DNA of 64,000 nucleotides from Bacteroidia bacterium. Its GTDB lineage: Bacteria > Bacteroidota > Bacteroidia > CAIKAF01. Location of the stretch: NCBI GenBank assembly GCA_030427255.1, contig JAUHWY010000001.1:174141-238140 (forward strand), given 5' to 3'. The notes beneath the pieces are model-generated. The model did no database searches and had not been told where the DNA came from. It saw only the letters and a program-made list of their open reading frames with translations. Positions 35,062 to 43,966 of the stretch are shown piece by piece (positions within the stretch are counted from its first letter, which is position 1; each line of letters starts with the position of its first letter). The translations under genes and the position numbers were made by a program.

Positions 35062-37167
35062 TTATTCATTTAATCGTTCGGGATTGTATCCTTTAGACTT
35101 CCATTCATCTAAGGGCAAATAGAAAAGAACTTTTCTTAAACTGTCCTTTACAAAAAGTGCGGTTTGGTTATTGAATTGATTGCTGGATCGGTTGTTCGAA
35201 TTACCATATGCTTGAACAGCTCGGGCCTCCACACTGTCTTTGGAGCTAAAACAAACTTCCATAATAAAAGAGTCTCCACCGTCTGCGGCATAAAACCCAT
35301 TGGACAAGGGATGTGTTTCGGTAGGTGCCAAGGTTTCTTTAATGCCTCCAACGGAATAAATTTTTGAACCACGACCAATACGTTGTACCTCGCCTAAACG
35401 AACATCTACCCGTTGGAAATGCTCCATAAAACGCTCTTGGGTTTCTCGCAAGGCTTGATGGATTTGTTGGGGAGGTGGTTGGTGATTTCTCAAATAGATA
35501 AACCGAAGGGGAACCCCGGAAATACGGCTCAACCGTTTGGCAAACTCTACAAACTGTGCTGCACCTACACTTTCTTTTTCTGCACTTCCGTTCCATGCAT
35601 ACAATACATCAAATATTGGCTTTAGGTCTTCCGGAACAGGTTTGGCTCCCTCTAAATGATTCCGAAACCCATTCCACACATAACCGTCTTTGGGGTACTG
35701 TCTATCGTATTTGAAGCGTCGGATGGCCTCCGGCGAGTCCGGGCAACCCAAACTGTCTAAGAGCTCTTGAATCCTATGGCTTCTGTTGGTTTCTATGGTT
35801 TGAATTCCGGGAAAGGCTAAGGTAGCATTAGGGGCCTTTTCAATTCCTTCGCAGGTGCAGCTGTAAGGGCTGTTGTTGGCGTTGAATAAAAAGCCGGACT
35901 CAGGGTTTTTGCGCACCGGACGATGTTGGTAGGGTATAGGCTTGTGCCAAATATAGCCGGTGTCGACTCCCAAAAGCACCCCGTTCCAATCGGGTCCTGA
36001 TATTCTTTGTGGGAGGTGCGTTTGCGAGCGAAGCATTAGGTTGTCGTTTTGGTCGGCATATACAATGTTAAGCATGGGAAAGGCGTCCATAGCCAAGGCT
36101 TCTTCGAATTGATTGAAGCTGTTGGATGCGCCCATATGCCACCATTGTTCTGCGGCCTTTATTCCATTTAAAGCGGCATTGCGAATAGCATAAATGCCCT
36201 GAGGACCTTCCAAAGCAGGACCAAACAAGGTGTTGTATTTGATGCGTTTTACGGCAACTCTAATCGGTCCTATTTTTACTTTTATTTTGACTTTTACGGG
36301 CTCCAAGGGAAACCATTGGTTATTTACTTTATACTGGGTCTTTTCCGTATTGGTTTCCAGTTTATATACATCTACCATATCGTGGTAGTTAAAGGTGTGG
36401 GCCCAAGCTAAATGTCGATTGAAGCCATGAAAAACCGTAACGCCTCCGGGAAACAAAGCTCCATACATTTCGGTTCCGCTTCCGGTTTTGGTATGTGCTT
36501 CATACCAGGAGTAGCGCCCTGTGTAGCTGTTGTGTGGATTTAGAAACAACCAGGTATTCCCATCCTTGCTTTGATTTTTGCTCAAGGCAAAGGCATTGCT
36601 CCCGCCCGGTAGCTCTTGGGCTTTGGGCAGGCTGCCTTGCAGTAAATCTCCCAAATCGCCTGTAGTGCCTGTGAACAGCAAAAACGAAAGCATGTAGCCC
36701 CCTAAAATATCTTCCGGAGTGTAGGGCAATCCGGGTTTATAAAGCACTTCTTTTGGATGCTGCTCTGCGTAGGCATTTAATCCGGCACAGTATCCATAGA
36801 GCACCTCCTGAAATTCAGGGCTTATCTGCCTTTTCCATTCTGAAGAAACGGTGGTGGGAACATCAAAGAATCGGATAAAAAAATCAAGCATAGCAGCGTC
36901 TTTTCCTTTGGCTTCCGCCAAAATTCCACGGCCGCTTAACAGGGTCTCCTCAATGGTAGAAAAGTCATCTTCTGCATGTGCCCAGGCCAAACCATAGGCA
37001 ACTTCTGCATCGGTGGGCCCATATATGTGCGGAACGCCCCAATGGTCGCGGTAAATAAAAATGGAATCGACGCTTAATTCGGTTTTTTGCCCAAGGGCAG
37101 CCGATGGGAAAAAATGGCCCAAAAAGAAAAGGACCATTAATGAGCTTGGAGGGATACAGCGTTTCAT
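35062..37167 (-). CDS. Penicillin acylase (Ntn-hydrolase) family protein, secreted
   Basis: 701-residue precursor of an N-terminal-nucleophile amidohydrolase; family members cleave penicillins, acyl-homoserine lactones or other N-acyl compounds. The signal peptide (1-26, ending AALGQ) is followed by the alpha-chain start IYRDHWGVPHIYGPTDAEVAYG near 37 (cited as a landmark) and the autocleavage site PGGSNAFAL, where S190 becomes the beta-chain nucleophile. NPHNSYTGRYSWYEAH near 207 and FNYHDMVDVYKLE near 262 are also family features. It is periplasmic or extracellular. The substrate is unknown. Confidence 0.9.
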   Translation of the reverse strand: MKRCIPPSSLMVLFFLGHFFPSAALGQKTELSVDSIFIYRDHWGVPHIYGPTDAEVAYGLAWAHAEDDFSTIEETLLSGRGILAEAKGKDAAMLDFFIRFFDVPTTVSSEWKRQISPEFQEVLYGYCAGLNAYAEQHPKEVLYKPGLPYTPEDILGGYMLSFLLFTGTTGDLGDLLQGSLPKAQELPGGSNAFALSKNQSKDGNTWLFLNPHNSYTGRYSWYEAHTKTGSGTEMYGALFPGGVTVFHGFNRHLAWAHTFNYHDMVDVYKLETNTEKTQYKVNNQWFPLEPVKVKIKVKIGPIRVAVKRIKYNTLFGPALEGPQGIYAIRNAALNGIKAAEQWWHMGASNSFNQFEEALAMDAFPMLNIVYADQNDNLMLRSQTHLPQRISGPDWNGVLLGVDTGYIWHKPIPYQHRPVRKNPESGFLFNANNSPYSCTCEGIEKAPNATLAFPGIQTIETNRSHRIQELLDSLGCPDSPEAIRRFKYDRQYPKDGYVWNGFRNHLEGAKPVPEDLKPIFDVLYAWNGSAEKESVGAAQFVEFAKRLSRISGVPLRFIYLRNHQPPPQQIHQALRETQERFMEHFQRVDVRLGEVQRIGRGSKIYSVGGIKETLAPTETHPLSNGFYAADGGDSFIMEVCFSSKDSVEARAVQAYGNSNNRSSNQFNNQTALFVKDSLRKVLFYLPLDEWKSKGYNPERLNE

Positions 37168-37233
37168 GCGACCAAATTAGCCATTCCCTTGCCGTGACAC
37201 ATATGTTCTACCTGAAATTGGCCAACTTTTTGC

Positions 37234-37241
37234 TATTTTTG
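37234..37241 (+). promoter_or_regulatory. Putative -7 box for the 37264 lipoprotein gene
   Basis: TATTTTTG fits TAnnTTTG and lies 22 bp before the ATG. The 96-bp gap also has to serve the divergent penicillin acylase gene, for which only a weak TAATTTGG-like sequence is visible. Confidence 0.5.
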
Positions 37242-37263
37242 GGAAATCTAAACTCTACCTTTT

Positions 37264-38163
37264 ATGAAATGGTTCTTTCTCCTTACCTCCTTTTTCTTTT
37301 TGGCCTCTTGTGCTGAGGACCCTGCCGATAATCAACCCAACGATGAACCGGAGTTGGTGTTTGTTATGAAGTTGGATCCCAACCAAGAACGCTTGAACAA
37401 TATTGGCCAGAGCGCTCCAATGCCTGCCAACCATCGAGGTCAAAATCCTAGGTTTAACTCCATTGGGGTGCACTACATTGAATTAAGTCCACAGGCTACT
37501 ACTTTATTGGGAGAAGGTGAGGTGCTTTACCAAACTCCTTCCACCTCTATTGGAGGCAGTGAGGCCATCGATTTTGATAGTTTGCCCTTAGTCAATAGTG
37601 GAGAGGTGTTTTATCGAATCCCCTTAAGCAAGGTGCCTAAAGGCAATTACACTTGGATTCGGGTTTCTTTGGCCTACCAAAATTATGAAGTAGATTTCAG
37701 GGTTGGCCCACCACAAGTGCCTGTTACTTTAGATGGAACCTCCACTTTGGCCAGTTTTATAGGCTACAATTCTTACGTAAGAGATTTTACTGTAAAGACA
37801 AAAAGCTTGACTTTAAATCAAAACAAACTACAAGGTTTTTGGGCCTTTGAAGCTCAGGTTCCCGGTCAGTCCGAACCAAGCCTAAGCACAGGTCAAGTGC
37901 CGGCAGGTGGAATTACCGTACCTAACCCCATTTGGCAGTCTTCTCCTATTCCACAAGGAAGTTGCGTGGTAACCGGTCCTTTCGATCAAACCTTAGAAAT
38001 TACAGGCAACGAAACCAAAGACATTCGTATTGAAGTAAGTCTGTCCATCAACAAAAGCTTTGAATGGAAGGAGTCCGGAAACAACAATTATTACGAACCC
38101 CTTGCCGGAGATACGGTGGTGGATATGGGAATTCGCGGCCTCAAAACCTATGTGATTTATTAA
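37264..38163 (+). CDS. Hypothetical lipoprotein
   Basis: 299-residue exported lipoprotein with signal MKWFFLLTSFFFLASC (lipobox LASC, cysteine at 16) and a Pro/Asn/Asp-rich linker before a beta-rich body. I do not recognise a catalytic domain. HYIELSPQATTLLGEGEVLYQTP near 75 and the C-terminal TLEITGNETKDIRIEVSLSINKSFEWKE (both landmarks only, quoted here in part: HYIELSPQATTLLGEG and DIRIEVSLSINKSFEWK) look like an immunoglobulin-like or carbohydrate-binding sandwich. It is monocistronic between divergent and unrelated genes. Role unknown. Confidence 0.75.
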   Translation: MKWFFLLTSFFFLASCAEDPADNQPNDEPELVFVMKLDPNQERLNNIGQSAPMPANHRGQNPRFNSIGVHYIELSPQATTLLGEGEVLYQTPSTSIGGSEAIDFDSLPLVNSGEVFYRIPLSKVPKGNYTWIRVSLAYQNYEVDFRVGPPQVPVTLDGTSTLASFIGYNSYVRDFTVKTKSLTLNQNKLQGFWAFEAQVPGQSEPSLSTGQVPAGGITVPNPIWQSSPIPQGSCVVTGPFDQTLEITGNETKDIRIEVSLSINKSFEWKESGNNNYYEPLAGDTVVDMGIRGLKTYVIY

Positions 38164-38232
38164 GGTATTTGGAACAAAACAAAGCCGATTTGATACTTAG
38201 CTCGTTTTTTTTGTTCTATAACCTACATATCT

Positions 38233-38263
38233 TTTGGAAATTCAAACCTAAGCCTTACTTTTG
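38233..38263 (+). promoter_or_regulatory. Bacteroidota-type promoter for rpmG
   Basis: TTTG at 38233-38236 and TACTTTTG at 38256-38263 are separated by 19 bp, the best -33/-7 pair in the window (consensus TTTG, 19 bp, TAnnTTTG). The -7 box is 28 bp before the rpmG ATG. Confidence 0.75.
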
Positions 38264-38291
38264 CAGTCCCTAAAATTGAAAGCACAGCGCT

Positions 38292-38474
38292 ATGGCGAAG
38301 AAAGGTAATCGAGTGCAAGTTATAATGGAGTGCACCGAACATAAAGAAAGTGGAGTACCGGGCACCTCTCGTTATATTACCACTAAGAATAAGAAAAATA
38401 CGCCCGACCGGCTAGAAATGAAGAAGTACAATCCCGTACTTCGTAAAGTAACCGTGCACAAAGAAATTAAATAA
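38292..38474 (+). CDS. rpmG: 50S ribosomal protein L33
   Basis: 60-residue L33 of the large ribosomal subunit: [20 protein letters not shown] at the start, then [12 protein letters not shown] and the C-terminal [16 protein letters not shown]. Only one cysteine (in MECTEH) remains, so this is the form without the four-cysteine zinc site (C- type). In many Bacteroidota rpmB (L28) comes just before rpmG; here it does not, and the preceding gene is a lipoprotein. Six bp to the next gene. Confidence 0.97.
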   Translation: MAKKGNRVQVIMECTEHKESGVPGTSRYITTKNKKNTPDRLEMKKYNPVLRKVTVHKEIK

Positions 38475-38480
38475 TATCCC

Positions 38481-38633
38481 ATGGCAAAGAAAACCGTAGC
38501 GACCCTCCGTACCGGCCAAGGCCGAGATTTCACCAAGGTTATTAAAATGGTGAAGGGCGAAAAAGGAAATTACCAGTTTAAGGAAGAAATGGTGCACAAA
38601 GACCATATCAAGGATTTCCTTACTGAAAAGTAA
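38481..38633 (+). CDS. DUF4295 small protein
   Basis: 50-residue basic protein, MAKKTVATLRTGQGRDFTK..., ending in KDHIKDFLTEK. It matches the DUF4295 family, which in Bacteroidota lies between rpmG and ftsY. Association with the ribosome is often suggested because of this position but is not proven by the sequence. The ATG follows the rpmG stop by 6 bp, so the two are co-transcribed from the promoter at 38233. A terminator follows it at 38663. Confidence 0.93.
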   Translation: MAKKTVATLRTGQGRDFTKVIKMVKGEKGNYQFKEEMVHKDHIKDFLTEK

Positions 38634-38662
38634 TGCCACAACGGCAAGTATTGTATTTTTGT

Positions 38663-38688
38663 AAGCTTCTTTAGGGAAGCTTTTTTTG
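38663..38688 (+). terminator. Terminator-like hairpin between DUF4295 and ftsY
   Basis: AAGCTTC and GAAGCTT pair around TTTAGG and are followed by seven T residues. It would end the rpmG-DUF4295 message. TATTTTTG at 38654-38661 just upstream is an exact -7 match, so ftsY may have its own promoter whose transcript starts within this hairpin. Confidence 0.7.
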
Positions 38689-38702
38689 TTTATACCCACA
38701 CA

Positions 38703-39662
38703 ATGGCACTTTTCGGTTTCCTCAATAAAGACAAAAAGAAAAAGCTCGACGACGGGCTTTCCAAAACGCGCGACAACATTTTCGGTCAAATCAAACGCAG
38801 CCTGCTTGGAAAAAAGCAAGTAGATGCTCAAGTTTTGGACGAACTCGAAGAAATTCTCATAGGGGCCGACGTAGGTGTGCAAACCACCCTCAACATTATT
38901 CAGCGCATTGAAGCAAGAGCCGCTAGAGAGAAATTTATGAATGCCTCCGAATTGGATGCCATTCTTAAAGAAGAAATCTCTTCCCTTCTTCGCGAAAATA
39001 AAGCACTGGATGGCAACCTTGGGCTGCCCCAAAACCAAAAGCCCTACGTTATTATGGTGGTGGGCGTAAATGGCGTTGGAAAAACCACTACCATAGGAAA
39101 ATTGGCCTGGCAATTCAAGCAGGCCGGAAAAGAAGTGCTTCTTGGAGCTGCCGATACCTTTCGTGCCGCTGCGGTAGACCAACTCCGCATTTGGTCCCAA
39201 AGGGCTCAAGTGCCTATTGTAGATAAAGGCATGGGCGCAGATCCGGCTTCTGTAGCTTTTGATACGCTAAACTCCGCTGTGGCTAAAGGTAGCGATGTAG
39301 TACTTATCGATACTGCCGGAAGATTGCACAACAAAGTCAATTTAATGAACGAGCTCGCCAAAGTGAAAAAGGTCATGGATAAAGTGGTACCCGGCGCTCC
39401 ACACGAAGTACTTTTGGTATTGGATGGCTCCACCGGACAAAATGCCTTTGAGCAAGCCAAGCAGTTTGCTCAAGTTACTCAAATTAGTGCTTTGGCCATA
39501 ACCAAACTCGATGGAACAGCGCGTGGGGGAGTTGTGATCGGCATTTCCGACCAACTTGAGGTGCCTGTAAAATATATTGGCGTTGGAGAAGGTATGGAAG
39601 ACTTGCAATTGTTTGATAGAGACCAGTTTGTAGAGTCTCTCTTTAATGCATCCCGCGTATGA
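38703..39662 (+). CDS. ftsY: Signal recognition particle receptor FtsY
   Basis: SRP receptor GTPase that docks ribosome-nascent-chain/SRP complexes at the membrane for co-translational insertion. The N-domain helical bundle (about 1-100) has only a short Lys-rich A-domain remnant (LNKDKKKKLDDGLSKTRDNIFG). The G-domain has GVNGVGKTTTIGKLA (G1, near 122), ADTFRAAAVDQL (G2), DTAGRLHNK (G3) and TKLDGTARGG (G4). Length is 319. Its last codons overlap the rimO start by 4 bp. Confidence 0.98.
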   Translation: MALFGFLNKDKKKKLDDGLSKTRDNIFGQIKRSLLGKKQVDAQVLDELEEILIGADVGVQTTLNIIQRIEARAAREKFMNASELDAILKEEISSLLRENKALDGNLGLPQNQKPYVIMVVGVNGVGKTTTIGKLAWQFKQAGKEVLLGAADTFRAAAVDQLRIWSQRAQVPIVDKGMGADPASVAFDTLNSAVAKGSDVVLIDTAGRLHNKVNLMNELAKVKKVMDKVVPGAPHEVLLVLDGSTGQNAFEQAKQFAQVTQISALAITKLDGTARGGVVIGISDQLEVPVKYIGVGEGMEDLQLFDRDQFVESLFNASRV

Positions 39663-40975
39663 AAGCCAGAACCCGAAAGGCAAACAGAGTAAATGTGGTT
39701 ACGCTGGGCTGCTCAAAAAACCTGTACGATTCCGAAGTGCTCTTAGGGCAACTCAAAGCCAACGGCATGGAAGCTTTTCACGAATCCTCAGAGAATGTGG
39801 AAGTAGTTGTTGTAAATACCTGCGGGTTTATTGATAAAGCCAAAGAAGAATCCATTCAAACCATTCTTCGCTATGCTCAGGCAAAGGTCGATGGACAGGT
39901 AGAAAAAGTCTACGTTACCGGATGCCTCTCCGAACGCTATAAGGACGAACTCAAAGCCGAAATTCCGGAAGTAGATGCTTGGTTTGGCACCCGCGAATTA
40001 CCTCGACTCCTTAAAACGCTTAAAGCCAATTACAAAAAAGAGCTTTTGGGCGAACGCTTGCTTACTACTCCGGCCCATTTTGCCTACCTTAAAATCTCGG
40101 AAGGCTGCGATAGGCCCTGCTCTTTTTGCGCCATTCCACTTATGCGCGGAAAGCACCGTTCCACACCCATCGAAGATTTGGTGAAACAGGCCGAATCGCT
40201 CGCCGCCCAAGGAACCAAGGAATTGCTATTGATTGCGCAAGACAGCACCTACTACGGTCTGGATTTGTACAAGAAACGCAATTTGAGCGAATTGCTGAGG
40301 GCTTTGTCCCAAGTGGATGGCATCGAATGGATTCGCCTCCATTATGCCTTTCCCACCGGGTTCCCGGAGGATGTTTTGGACGAAATGGCCGCCAATCCCA
40401 AGATTTGCAATTACTTGGACATGCCCTTGCAACATGCTTCCGATGCCATGCTCAAAAGCATGCGCAGAGGAACCACCTTGGAACGCACCAACCGATTGTT
40501 GAAGCTTTGCCGAGAAAAGGTGCCGGGCATTGCCCTAAGAACTACCATGATTGTGGGCTATCCCGGGGAAACCCAAGAAGATTTTGACACCTTGTGTCGC
40601 TTTGTAGAAGAACATCGCTTTGAGCGTTTGGGGGTATTTACCTACTCCCACGAAGAAAATACCCATGCCGCCCTTTTGAACGATGATGTTCCCCAAGAAG
40701 TAAAAGAAGAAAGAGCGGCGCGTTTGATGGAAATTCAGGAACGCATTTCTGCCGAAATTCAAGAAGCTAAGGTGGAGTCCGTGCAAAAGGTGCTCATCGA
40801 TAAGTACGAAAATGGCTTTTTTGTAGGAAGAACCGAAGCCGACAGCCCCGAAGTGGATTGCGAGGTGTTGATTGAATCGGGCGACCAAGACTACCTTAGA
40901 ATTGGTGATTTTGCACAGGTACGCATCACCGATGCAGAAGCTTTTGATTTGTTTGCAGAAATTTATTCTGAATAG
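39659..40975 (+). CDS. rimO: Ribosomal protein S12 methylthiotransferase RimO
   Basis: Radical-SAM enzyme adding a methylthio group to the conserved aspartate of ribosomal protein S12. The N-terminal UPF0004 domain has VVTLGCSKNLYDSE and VVNTCGFIDKAKEES with cluster cysteines. The radical-SAM motif CDRPCSFC is at about C150/C154/C157 and is followed by IPLMRGKHRS, and a C-terminal TRAM domain spans about 375-438. The start ATG overlaps the ftsY stop (ATGA). The 438-residue length is usual. It is convergent with the cyclophilin gene, with element E6 between them. Confidence 0.97.
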   Translation: MKARTRKANRVNVVTLGCSKNLYDSEVLLGQLKANGMEAFHESSENVEVVVVNTCGFIDKAKEESIQTILRYAQAKVDGQVEKVYVTGCLSERYKDELKAEIPEVDAWFGTRELPRLLKTLKANYKKELLGERLLTTPAHFAYLKISEGCDRPCSFCAIPLMRGKHRSTPIEDLVKQAESLAAQGTKELLLIAQDSTYYGLDLYKKRNLSELLRALSQVDGIEWIRLHYAFPTGFPEDVLDEMAANPKICNYLDMPLQHASDAMLKSMRRGTTLERTNRLLKLCREKVPGIALRTTMIVGYPGETQEDFDTLCRFVEEHRFERLGVFTYSHEENTHAALLNDDVPQEVKEERAARLMEIQERISAEIQEAKVESVQKVLIDKYENGFFVGRTEADSPEVDCEVLIESGDQDYLRIGDFAQVRITDAEAFDLFAEIYSE

Positions 40976-41011
40976 GCCAAAACACGCAAAAGTAGTGGAG
41001 TTTCCATCGGC

Positions 41012-41160
41012 CCCGGATGGACGCGGTAGCCTGCCGAAGGAGCTGCCCTGTTTTGGCGGATGAGCCGGGCGGAGCTTTGCAAGCCCCGGCGAAGACCAGC
41101 CAAAACGGGCAGGTACTAGGCAGCTAAAGCGGAGAGCCGGATAAGGCCGCCCCTAAAAAA
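41012..41160 (+). repeat. GC-rich structured intergenic element E6
   Basis: Plus-oriented copy between the convergent rimO and cyclophilin genes. The inner stem pairs CTGCCCTGTTTTGGC (41043-41057) with GCCAAAACGGGCAGG (41098-41112). The apex is divergent: GGATGAG, a CGGGC/GCCCCGG-type hairpin containing GGAGCTTTGC, then CGAAGACC. The left edge CCCCGGATGGACGCGG and the right edge AGCGGAGAGCC..GCCCCT followed by A8 match the family. Confidence 0.75.
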
Positions 41161-41174
41161 AACATTCCCTGCGC

Positions 41175-41810
41175 TTACTTGCGTTCGGTGGGACCTACCA
41201 GACCACTGAGTTCTCTGAACACCTCGGCCGATTTGAATTTGCGAGCTTCTTTGCCTTTGCGGATAACAATCATGTGCAGAATGGTGTCGCCTTGGGCAAT
41301 GCTGTTTAACACGTCCATGCCTTGAATCACTTTGCCAAAAACGCTGTGCTTGTTGTCGAGCCAAGGCGTTTCCTTGTGGGTAATAAAAAATTGGCTTCCG
41401 TTGGTGGCAGGACCTGCATTGGCCATGGAAAGAATGCCGGCGGTGTCGTGCTTGAGTTCGGGATGGAATTCGTCTTTGAAGGCATAGCCGGGGCCGCCCA
41501 TGCCATTTCCATCGGGGTCACCTCCTTGAATTACAAAATTGGGTACTACCCGATGGAACTTTAGGCCATCAAAATAAGGCGTTTTTAAGGCTTTGGCACT
41601 GTTGGGAATGCTGCCTTCCGCCAAGCCGGTGAAATTGGCCACCGTCATGGGGGTTAAGGCATAATACAAGGTGCAAAGCATATTCCCCTTGTTGGTTTGA
41701 ATTTCTACGTACAAGCCCTTTTCTTTGGGTTTAAAAGTGGCTTTTGGCTTTTGCGCAAAAGTAGCAAGGCTTAAACTGAGGCCTAGAAGCAAACAAAGGC
41801 TGGATTTCAT
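41175..41810 (-). CDS. Cyclophilin-type peptidyl-prolyl isomerase, exported
   Basis: 211 residues. The signal peptide ends at LATFAQ (about residue 19), so it acts in the periplasm or at the outer membrane on exported proteins. The cyclophilin core is complete: YFDGLKFHRVVPNFVIQGGD near 78 (catalytic arginine in FHRV), GNGMGGPGYAFKDE, GILSMANAGPATNGSQFFIT near 123 and LDNKHSVFGKVIQGMDVL. The insertion GNGMGGPG is typical of this family. Confidence 0.95.
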   Translation of the reverse strand: MKSSLCLLLGLSLSLATFAQKPKATFKPKEKGLYVEIQTNKGNMLCTLYYALTPMTVANFTGLAEGSIPNSAKALKTPYFDGLKFHRVVPNFVIQGGDPDGNGMGGPGYAFKDEFHPELKHDTAGILSMANAGPATNGSQFFITHKETPWLDNKHSVFGKVIQGMDVLNSIAQGDTILHMIVIRKGKEARKFKSAEVFRELSGLVGPTERK

Positions 41811-41870
41811 TTTATTCGATTTTGCTCAAAGATACAAGACCCACGGATTCATGGCCGCCTAGCTTTTTGT

Positions 41871-41878
41871 TATTTTTG
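41871..41878 (+). promoter_or_regulatory. Putative -7 box for the fused E1 gene
   Basis: TATTTTTG fits TAnnTTTG and ends 9 bp before ATG 41888. Transcription would begin a few bases before the start codon, giving a very short leader, and this supports 41888 rather than the upstream start at 41822. Confidence 0.55.
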
Positions 41879-41887
41879 GCAAAATTT

Positions 41888-43966
41888 ATGGATATGGCAG
41901 GTTCAAAGGTTGGAGCAAAAGTTTTTTCGTTTGACCCCGAAAGGGTTTGGAAACTTATGTGCACTGCCCAAGCCATGGCCGAGCTTTACGAAGCAAATGC
42001 CTCGGTAACGGCCAAATATGTGCATGCCACTTCCCGTGGGCACGAGGCCATCCAACTTGCCGCCGGCATGTTGCTCAAACCTCAAGACTTCGCTTTTCCA
42101 TATTACCGCGACGACAGCATGCTTCTTGGCATGGGCCTAAGACCTTACGATCTTATGCTTCAATTATTGGCTCGAAAAGACGACCCTTTTAGCGGAGGAA
42201 GGACCTATTACAGCCACCCAAGTCTAAACGATCCGGATAAACCCAAAATTCCCCACCAAAGCTCGGCCACCGGCATGCAAGCCATTCCTGCCACAGGCGT
42301 TGGTTTGGGGCTTAGGTACCGCGAAAAACAAAAACTTGACCAATTCGATGCCGACCAGGCACCCATTTGCCTTTGTTCGCTGGGCGATGCCTCTATAACC
42401 GAAGGAGAAGTTGCCGAAGCCTTTCAAATGGCTGTTTTAAAATCTCTGCCGGTTTTGTATTTGGTGCAAGACAACGAATGGGACATTTCCGCCCATGCCT
42501 CGGAGTTTCGTGCCATGGACGCCACCGCTTATGCGCAAGGGTTCCACGGCCTGGAAGTTCGCACCATTGACGGCACCGACACCCAAGCTTGTTTCCAAAC
42601 CTTACAAGAGGTAATTGAACTCATGCGCAAAGAACGCCGCCCCTTTTTGGTGCATGCCAAGGTGCCTTTGCTCAACCACCATACCTCGGGCGTGCGAAAA
42701 GAATGGTATAGGCACGATCTGAGCGATCAGGCACAGCGTGACCCCTTGCCGCGCCTTGCTCAAGACTTGCTTAAGGCAGGATGGACGCAAAGCACCCTCG
42801 ATAAACTACAGCAAGAGGCCAAATTACAAGTGGAACAGGAGTATGCCTTGGCTCTACAAGCTCCTGACCCCGAACCAGAAGACTTGTTTACCCATGCGTT
42901 TTTGCCTACTCCCATAACGGAGGAACGCGGCGAACGAAGCCCTAAAGGAAAACAGGCCACCGTTATGGTGGATTGCGCCCTTTTTGCAGTTCGTGAACTG
43001 ATGGAACAATACCCCGAATGTTTGCTTTATGGGCAAGACGTGGGCGCGCGCCTCGGAGGCGTGTTTCGCGAGGCGGCTACCTTGGCCAAAACCTTTGGCG
43101 ACGAAAGGGTTTTTAATACGCCCATTCAAGAAGCATTTATTATTGGAAGCACTGTGGGAATGTCGGCCACCGGACTCAAGCCCATTGTTGAGGTGCAGTT
43201 TGCCGATTACATTTGGCCGGGCTTAAACCAGTTGTTTACCGAGGTTAGCCGCTCGCTCTACCTGTCCAACGGCAAATGGCCCGTCTCCTGCGTGATTCGC
43301 GTACCCATTGGAGCCTATGGCTCAGGTGGACCATACCATTCCTCCAGCGTGGAGTCGGTGGTGATGCAAATCCGCGGCGTAAAGGTGGCCTATCCTTCCA
43401 CCGGTGCCGACCTAAAAGGACTGCTCAAATCGGCTTGGTTGGACCCAAATCCGGTGGTGATTTTTGAGCACAAAGGTTTGTACTGGAGCAAAATCAAGGG
43501 TACAGAAGGCGCCAAAACCATTGAGCCGGACGCAGACTATGTAGTTCCTTTTGGAAAAGGCCGCATTGTTCAAGAGGCCCAACCACAATCAACAGAGGCC
43601 ACCGCGGTAATTATAACCTACGGTAGAGGCGTGTATTGGGCCTTGGAGGCAAGCAAGAGCTGGCCGGGTAGGGTGGAAGTACTCGATCTGCGTACTTTAA
43701 ACCCATGGGATAAAGACCTGGTTATGGACCGGGTAAAAGCCCATGGCCGAGCCTTGGTGTTGGTAGAAGAGTCGCTGCCGCATTCCTTTGGAATGGCACT
43801 TACGGGGGAAATCCAAAAGGCATGTTTTGCCTATCTGGATGCGCCTGTAGCCTCGGTGGGTTCAGAAAACCTGCCTGCCATACCTTTAAACTCAATTTTG
43901 GAAGAGGCCATGATTCCCAATGCGCAAAAAGTGGCCGCGGCTTTACAGGAGCTGCTTGATTTTTAA
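41888..43966 (+). CDS. 2-oxo acid dehydrogenase E1, alpha and beta subunits fused
   Basis: 692-residue thiamine-diphosphate enzyme with both E1 subunits in one chain. Substrate is probably a branched-chain 2-oxo acid or pyruvate. The alpha part (about 1-340) has YVHATSRGHEAIQLAAG, PYYRDDSMLLGMG and the ThDP motif LGDASITEGEVAEAFQM..QDNEW. The beta part (about 365-692) has CLLYGQDVG, FNTPIQEAFIIGSTVGMSATGL, and VLDLRTLNPWD near the end. I chose ATG 41888 because of the -7 box at 41871; upstream ATG 41822 overlaps promoter sequence. E2 and E3 genes are not in the window. It overlaps the convergent CxxC protein by 4 bp. Confidence 0.9.
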   Translation: MDMAGSKVGAKVFSFDPERVWKLMCTAQAMAELYEANASVTAKYVHATSRGHEAIQLAAGMLLKPQDFAFPYYRDDSMLLGMGLRPYDLMLQLLARKDDPFSGGRTYYSHPSLNDPDKPKIPHQSSATGMQAIPATGVGLGLRYREKQKLDQFDADQAPICLCSLGDASITEGEVAEAFQMAVLKSLPVLYLVQDNEWDISAHASEFRAMDATAYAQGFHGLEVRTIDGTDTQACFQTLQEVIELMRKERRPFLVHAKVPLLNHHTSGVRKEWYRHDLSDQAQRDPLPRLAQDLLKAGWTQSTLDKLQQEAKLQVEQEYALALQAPDPEPEDLFTHAFLPTPITEERGERSPKGKQATVMVDCALFAVRELMEQYPECLLYGQDVGARLGGVFREAATLAKTFGDERVFNTPIQEAFIIGSTVGMSATGLKPIVEVQFADYIWPGLNQLFTEVSRSLYLSNGKWPVSCVIRVPIGAYGSGGPYHSSSVESVVMQIRGVKVAYPSTGADLKGLLKSAWLDPNPVVIFEHKGLYWSKIKGTEGAKTIEPDADYVVPFGKGRIVQEAQPQSTEATAVIITYGRGVYWALEASKSWPGRVEVLDLRTLNPWDKDLVMDRVKAHGRALVLVEESLPHSFGMALTGEIQKACFAYLDAPVASVGSENLPAIPLNSILEEAMIPNAQKVAAALQELLDF

